From Fasciola hepatica (taxonomy: Eukaryota > Platyhelminthes > Trematoda > Plagiorchiida > Fasciolidae), in NCBI GenBank assembly GCA_948099385.1, contig CANUEZ040000159.1:7706501-7770500 (forward strand): a DNA stretch of 64,000 nt. The letters are read 5' to 3'. The notes under the pieces are model-generated. The model was not told the origin of the DNA, made no database searches, and saw only the letters and a program-made list of their open reading frames with translations. The translations under genes and the position numbers were made by a program. Of this stretch, positions 60,201 to 64,000 are shown piece after piece. Positions within the stretch are counted from its first letter, which is position 1. Each line of letters begins with the position of its first letter.

Positions 60201-63200
60201 CCACACATACCTCACGACCGAAAAGACAAGAGCAAAACACATAGTGTGCTTCCCGCAACACATTCTATCCAAACAAATACATACTAAGTAATATCATCAT
60301 GAACACTTGCACATGCAGCCTCGTTGTTCGTTCGGTTACCAGTGACCCACACACGAATAACTATGAAAAATCACACTTCTCATTCATTTGTCCACTCAAA
60401 AATAAACAATATCCATTCACACTACACACCATTCAACATTAGATCCTACTGAACATATAACATCCGAGTGTACAACTATGAACACGAGTGGCCAGACGAG
60501 TACACACTACGCATACCTCACGACCGAAAAGACAAGAGCAAAACACATAGTGTGCTTCCCGCAACACATTCTATCCAAACAAATACATACTAAGTAATAT
60601 CATCATGAACACTTGCACATGCAGCCTCGTTGTTCGTTCGGTTACCAGTGACCCACACACGAATAACTATGAAAAATCACACTTCTCATTCATTTGTCCA
60701 CTCCAAAATAAACAATATCCATTCATACTACACACCATTCAACATTAGATCCTAATGAACATATAACATCCGAGTGTACAACTACGAACACGAGTGGCCA
60801 GACGAGTACACACCACGCATACCTCACGACCGAAAAGACAAGAGCAAAACACATAGTGTGCTTCCCGCAACACATTCTATCCAAACAAATACATACTAAG
60901 TAATATCATCATGAACACTTGCACATGCAGCCTCGTTGTTCGTTCGGTTACCAGTGACCCTCACACGAATAATTATGAAAAATCACACTTCTCATTCATT
61001 TGTCCACTCCAAAATAAACAATATCCATTCACACTACACGCCATTCAACATTAGATCCTACTGAACATATAACATCCGAGTGTACAACTATGAACACGAG
61101 TGGCCAGACGAGTACACACCACACATACCTCACGACCGAAAAGACAAGAGCAAAACACATAGTGTGCTTCCCACAACACATTCTATCCAAACAAATACAT
61201 ACTAAGTAATATCATCATGAACACTTGCACATGCAGCCTCGTTGTTCGTTCGGTTACCAGTGACCCACACACGAATAACTATGAAAAATCACACTTCTCA
61301 TTCATTTGTCCACTCCAAAATAAACAATATCCATTCACACTACACACCATTCAACATTAGATCCTACTGAACATATAACATCCGAGTCTACAACTATGAA
61401 CACGAGTGGCCAGACGAGTACACACTACGCATACCTCACGACCGAAAAGACAAGAGCAAAACACATAGTGTGCTTCCCGCAACACATTCTATCCAAACAA
61501 ATACATACTAAGTAATATCATCATGAACACTTGCACATGCAGCCTCGTTGTTCGTTCGGTTACCAGTGACCCACACACGAATAACTATGAAAAATCACAC
61601 TTCTCATTCATTTGTCCACTCCAAAATAAACAATATCCATTCATACTACACACCATTCAACATTAGATCCTAATGAACATATAACATCCGAGTGTACAAC
61701 TACGAACACGAGTGGCCAGACGAGTACACACTACGCATACCTCACGACCGAAAAGACAAGAGCAAAACACATAGTGTGCTTCCCGCAACACATTCTATCC
61801 AAACAAATACATACTAAGTAATATCATCATGAACACTTGCACATGCAGCCTCGTTGTTCGTTCGGTTACCAGTGACCCACACACGAATAACTATGAAAAA
61901 TCACAATTCTCATTCATTTGTCCACTCAAAAATAAACAATATCCATTCACACTACACACCATTCAACATTAGATCCTACTGAACATATAACATCCGACTG
62001 TACAACTATGATCACGAGTGGCCAGACGAGTACACACTACGCATACCTCACGACCGAAAAGACAAGAGCAAAACACATAGTGTGCTTCCCGCAACACATT
62101 CTATCCAAACAAATACATACTAAGTAATATCATCATGAACACTTGCACATGCAGCCTCGTTGTTCGTTCGGTTACCAGTGACCCACACACGAATAACTAT
62201 GAAAAATCACACTTCTCATTCATTTGTCCACTCCAAAATAAACAATATCCATTCACACTACACACCATTCAACATTAGATCCTACTGAACATATAACATC
62301 CGAGTCTACAACTATGAACACGAGTGGCCAGACGAGTACACACTACGCATACCTCACGACCGAAAAGACAAGAGCAAAACACATAGTGTGCTTCCCGCAA
62401 CACATTCTATCCAAACAAATACATACTAAGTAATATCATCATGAACACTTGCACATGCAGCCTCGTTGTTCGTTCGGTTACCAGTGACCCTCACACGAAT
62501 AATTATGAAAAATCACACTTCTCATTCATTTGTCCACTCCAAAATAAACAATATCCATTCACACTACACATCATTCAACATTAGATCCTACTGAACATAT
62601 AACATCCGAGTGTACAACTATGAACACGAGTGGCCAGACGAGTACACACCACACATACCTCACGACCGAAAAGACAAGAGCAAAACACATAGTGTGCTTC
62701 CCGCAACACATTCTATCCAAACAAATACATACTAAGTAATATCATCATGAACACTTGCACATGCAGCCTCGTTGTTCGTTCGGTTACCAGTGACCCACAC
62801 ACGAATAACTATGAAAAATCACACTTCTCATTCATTTGTCCACTCCAAAATAAACAATATCCATTCACACTACACACCATTCAACATTAGATCCTACTGA
62901 ACATATAACATCCGACTGTACAACTATGAACACGAGTGGCCAGACGAGTACACACTACGCATACCTCACGACCGAAAAGACAAGAGCAAAACACATAGTG
63001 TGCTTCCCGCAACACATTCTATCCAAACAAATACATACTAAGTAATATCATCATGAACACTTGCACATGCAGCCTCGTTGTTCGTTCGGTTACCAGTGAC
63101 CCTCACACGAATAACTATGAAAAATCACACTTCTCATTCATTTGTCCACTCCAAAATAAACAATATCCATTCACACTACACATCATTCAACATTAGATCC

Positions 63201-63954
63201 TACTGAACATATAACATCCGAGTGTACAACTATGAACACGAGTGGCCAGACGAGTACACACTACGCATACCTCACGACCGAAAAGACAAGAGCAAAACAC
63301 ATAGTGTGCTTCCCGCAACACATTCTATCCAAACAAATACATACTAAGTAATATCATCATGAACACTTGCACATGCAGCCTCGTTGTTCGTTCGGTTACC
63401 AGTGACCCACACACGAATAACTATGAAAAATCACAATTCTCATTCATTTGTCCACTCAAAAATAAACAATATCCATTCACACTACACACCATTCAACATT
63501 AGATCCTACTGAACATATAACATCCGACTGTACAACTATGATCACGAGTGGCCAGACGAGTACACACTACGCATACCTCACGACCGAAAAGACAAGAGCA
63601 AAACACATAGTGTGCTTCCCGCAACACATTCTATCCAAACAAATACATACTAAGTAATATCATCATGAACACTTGCACATGCAGCCTCGTTGTTCGTTCG
63701 GTTACCAGTGACCCACACACGAATAACTATGAAAAATCACACTTCTCATTCATTTGTCCACTCCAAAATAAACAATATCCATTCACACTACACACCATTC
63801 AACATTAGATCCTACTGAACATATAACATCCGAGTCTACAACTATGAACACGAGTGGCCAGACGAGTACACACTACGCATACCTCACGACCGAAAAGACA
63901 AGAGCAAAACACATAGTGTGCTTCCCGCAACACATTCTATCCAAACAAATACAT
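57223..63954 (+). repeat. Right-hand homogenised zone (22 monomers)
   Basis: Every monomer here has A23, G27 and GTT at 41-43, a combination only sporadic on the left. Variation is confined to the rest of the monomer: T67 (58447, 59059, 59977, 60895, 62425, 63037), A116 (57835, 60283, 61813, 63343), T138 with CCTAATG (60589, 61507), C186, C188, and the 226/229 type. Local trimers are visible at 58753-59670 and 59671-60588. Confidence 0.85.
61813..63954 (+). repeat. Higher-order repeat: 5-monomer unit (1530 bp), 1.4 copies
   Basis: Unit 1 is 61813-63342. The second unit starts at 63343 and leaves the window. The first monomers share A94, A116, C186 and GATCACG; the second share C188 and type 2. 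They appear identical by eye. Confidence 0.85.
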
Positions 63955-64000
63955 ACTAAGTAATATCATCATGAACACTTGCACATGCAGCCTCGTTGTT
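63955..64000 (+). repeat. Partial 210th monomer at the window edge
   Basis: The first 46 bases of the unit, with A23, G27 and GTT at 41-43, like the rest of the right-hand zone. It shows that the array continues beyond the window. Confidence 0.97.

Larger units (their letters stand above)
1..64000 (+). repeat. Satellite DNA array, 306-bp monomer, 209 full copies
   Basis: The same 306-bp unit recurs without interruption. Taking ACTAAGTAAT as an arbitrary phase marker, units begin at 1, 307, 613, 919 and so on, and the last full unit ends at 63954 (209 x 306). All copies have the same orientation and most differ from one another at only a few sites. No unique sequence, transposon or inversion breaks the array, and it continues past both ends of the window. 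Arrays like this are known from eukaryotic centromeric, pericentromeric and subtelomeric heterochromatin; which applies here cannot be decided from the sequence. The family is not one I recognise. Confidence 0.99.

Noticed and set aside
1..64000. CRISPR array
   Set aside because: The repeated unit is 306 bp and there are no unique spacers between copies; the whole unit repeats.
1..64000. CENP-B box (NTTCGNNNNANNCGGGN) in the monomer
   Set aside because: The TTCGTTCGGTTACC segment and the reverse strand around GCGGGAAG were compared with the consensus. Neither has TTCG, the central A and CGGG at the right spacing.
1..64000. Transposable element or LTR-derived tandem array
   Set aside because: No terminal inverted repeats, target-site duplications, poly-A tails or coding remnants were seen in the monomer or between monomers.
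1..64000. Telomeric repeats or rDNA spacer
   Set aside because: No TTAGGG- or TTTAGGG-like tracts and no rRNA-like sequence occur anywhere in the window.

Overview
The window is one uninterrupted array of tandem satellite DNA. A 306-bp monomer repeats head to tail in a single orientation from base 1 to base 64000. That gives 209 complete copies plus 46 bases of a 210th, and the array runs off both ends. I found no protein gene, RNA gene, transposon insertion, inversion or unique-sequence spacer. Only 7 of the 209 monomers differ in length: +1 at 12498, +2 near 35133, +1 near 37248, and a repeated -1 near 38337, 40172, 42619 and 44760. These cancel, so the monomer phase at the end equals the phase at the start.

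A satellite of this size and regularity, with higher-order structure, is typical of eukaryotic centromeric, pericentromeric or subtelomeric heterochromatin read through by a long-read assembly. I do not recognise the monomer family and cannot name the organism. The first monomer is 41% GC with a strong strand bias (A 113, C 88, G 38, T 67). Its CpG count is close to expectation (11 seen, about 10.9 expected).

Monomers differ at a limited set of recurring sites, and combinations of these variants form higher-order repeats (HORs) that change along the array. The layout is: 6-mers (919-4590); mixed (4897-8568); 4-mers (8569-11016); dimers (12548-13771 and 14384-15607); trimers (15608-17443 and 19280-21727); 4-mers (21728-24175 and 24482-26929); trimers (26930-30601); a heterogeneous stretch (32744-38254); an 8-mer copied again with one monomer lost through a hybrid monomer (39784-44371); 5-mers (44983-49572); 4-mers (51103-53550); and a right-hand zone where every monomer shares the same 5' haplotype (57223-63954), ending in 5-mers. 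Two linked variants, 226C/229A (type 1) and 226T/229G (type 2), often alternate. Type 2 is absent before 4897.

No gene function can be assigned. What the window records is local turnover of a satellite by unequal exchange and gene conversion, including one crossover that maps to a few bases (42984-42988). All open frames present are accidental by-products of single-base variants in the repeat.
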